Of a stretch of DNA of 5,798 nucleotides, positions 5,429 to 5,798 are shown piece after piece. Every line of letters begins with the position of its first letter. Positions within the stretch are counted from its first letter, which is position 1. The position numbers were made by a program, and so were the translations under genes. The stretch is taken from the NCBI GenBank assembly GCA_013911195.1, contig JACETS010000163.1:1-5798 (forward strand), in the 5' to 3' direction. Origin of the DNA: Verrucomicrobiales bacterium (GTDB taxonomy: Bacteria; Verrucomicrobiota; Verrucomicrobiia; Verrucomicrobiales; DEV007). The notes beneath the pieces are model-generated. The model was not told the origin of the DNA. It searched no databases and was given only the letters and a program-made list of their open reading frames with translations.

Positions 5429-5798
5429 TTATGATGCAGAAATTAAGCTAATTGAGTCCTCTCCGTCGTGCTCTTCAAAACAAACGCTTATTGTATCAAG
5501 GCGTTTTGTTTCAACAACCTGTCCAACATAATCAGGCTGAATTGGTAATTCCCTATTTCCTCTATCGATCAAAACGGCAAGCTCAACCTTGGAAGGACGT
5601 CCATATTTGAAAATTCCTTGTATCGCTGATCTTATCGTTCTTCCAGTGTATAATACATCATCAAAAATAATGATATTATTACCTTCAATTTCGAAGGGTA
5701 TTTCTGAAGATTGCACTTTTGGATTTGTGATCATGTGATCCAAATCATCTCTATAGAAAGAGATATCCAATGTGCCTATCTGCACATTGATACCCATC
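5429..5798 (-). CDS. pyrR: PyrR, pyrimidine operon regulator / uracil phosphoribosyltransferase (N-terminus cut by window edge)
   Basis: In many bacteria PyrR binds pyr mRNA leaders when uridine nucleotides are plentiful and promotes termination; it may also convert uracil and PRPP to UMP. About 122 C-terminal residues are visible. Whole proteins are about 180 long, so roughly 55-60 residues lie beyond the right edge. The methionine at 5795-5797 is almost certainly internal, because the frame is open to the edge and the sequence there is mid-domain. Counting from it, DISFYRDDL (11-19) and the PRPP-binding motif IIIFDDVLYTGRT (42-54) identify the family, followed by LIDRGNRELPIQPDYVG (76-92). 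The PRPP motif is intact, so catalysis is plausible; RNA binding cannot be judged from this fragment. As first visible gene of pyrR-pyrB-pyrC-pyrF it likely controls the operon, but the leader it would act on lies outside the window. Confidence 0.95.
   Translation of the reverse strand, partial: MGINVQIGTLDISFYRDDLDHMITNPKVQSSEIPFEIEGNNIIIFDDVLYTGRTIRSAIQGIFKYGRPSKVELAVLIDRGNRELPIQPDYVGQVVETKRLDTISVCFEEHDGEDSISLISAS

Noticed and set aside
1..5798. Mobile element, CRISPR, phage or defence system
   Set aside because: No transposase, integrase, repeat-spacer pattern, att-like duplication at the tRNA 3' end or defence-type domain is visible.

Overview
This is a bacterial chromosome segment, AT-rich by eye (roughly 40% G+C). 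It carries most of a pyrimidine (UMP) biosynthesis operon on the minus strand, a CCA tRNA nucleotidyltransferase on the plus strand, a tRNA gene, and the start of a zinc-ribbon membrane protein gene that runs off the left edge. The gene order, the Class II CCA enzyme with an HD domain and the long (type 2) PyrF suggest a Gram-negative-type bacterium. My best guess is the Verrucomicrobiota/Planctomycetota neighbourhood, perhaps a low-GC marine lineage. That guess rests on remembered similarity and is tentative. Most starts lack a strong Shine-Dalgarno sequence.

Layout. Bases 1-377 (minus) encode the N-terminal 125 residues of a protein with two CxxC knuckles followed by two hydrophobic segments. 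Bases 378-663 hold an exact triple hexamer repeat and a doubtful 89-codon frame beginning with GTG. Bases 664-879 are AT-rich and without a convincing gene. A tRNA with anticodon CAT, probably elongator Met, lies at 880-954 (minus) and encodes its own CCA end. A 134-base divergent spacer with candidate promoters separates it from cca at 1089-2423 (plus). The cca stop overlaps the pyrF stop tail to tail by 4 bases. From there to the right edge the minus strand is almost wholly coding. In transcription order it reads pyrR (5' end missing), pyrB, pyrC, pyrF, joined by a 0-base gap, an 8-base overlap and an 8-base gap.

How the genes work together. PyrB makes carbamoyl-aspartate, PyrC closes it to dihydroorotate, and PyrF decarboxylates OMP to UMP. 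PyrR is the usual uracil-nucleotide-sensing regulator of such operons and a possible uracil phosphoribosyltransferase. carAB, pyrD and pyrE are not in the window. The CCA enzyme acts on tRNA 3' ends. Its tRNA neighbour already encodes CCA, so for that tRNA the enzyme would only repair.

I see no mobile element, CRISPR array, phage gene or defence system. The most under-described items are the zinc-ribbon membrane gene and the small-ORF and repeat region beside it. The rest is ordinary core metabolism in a compact arrangement.
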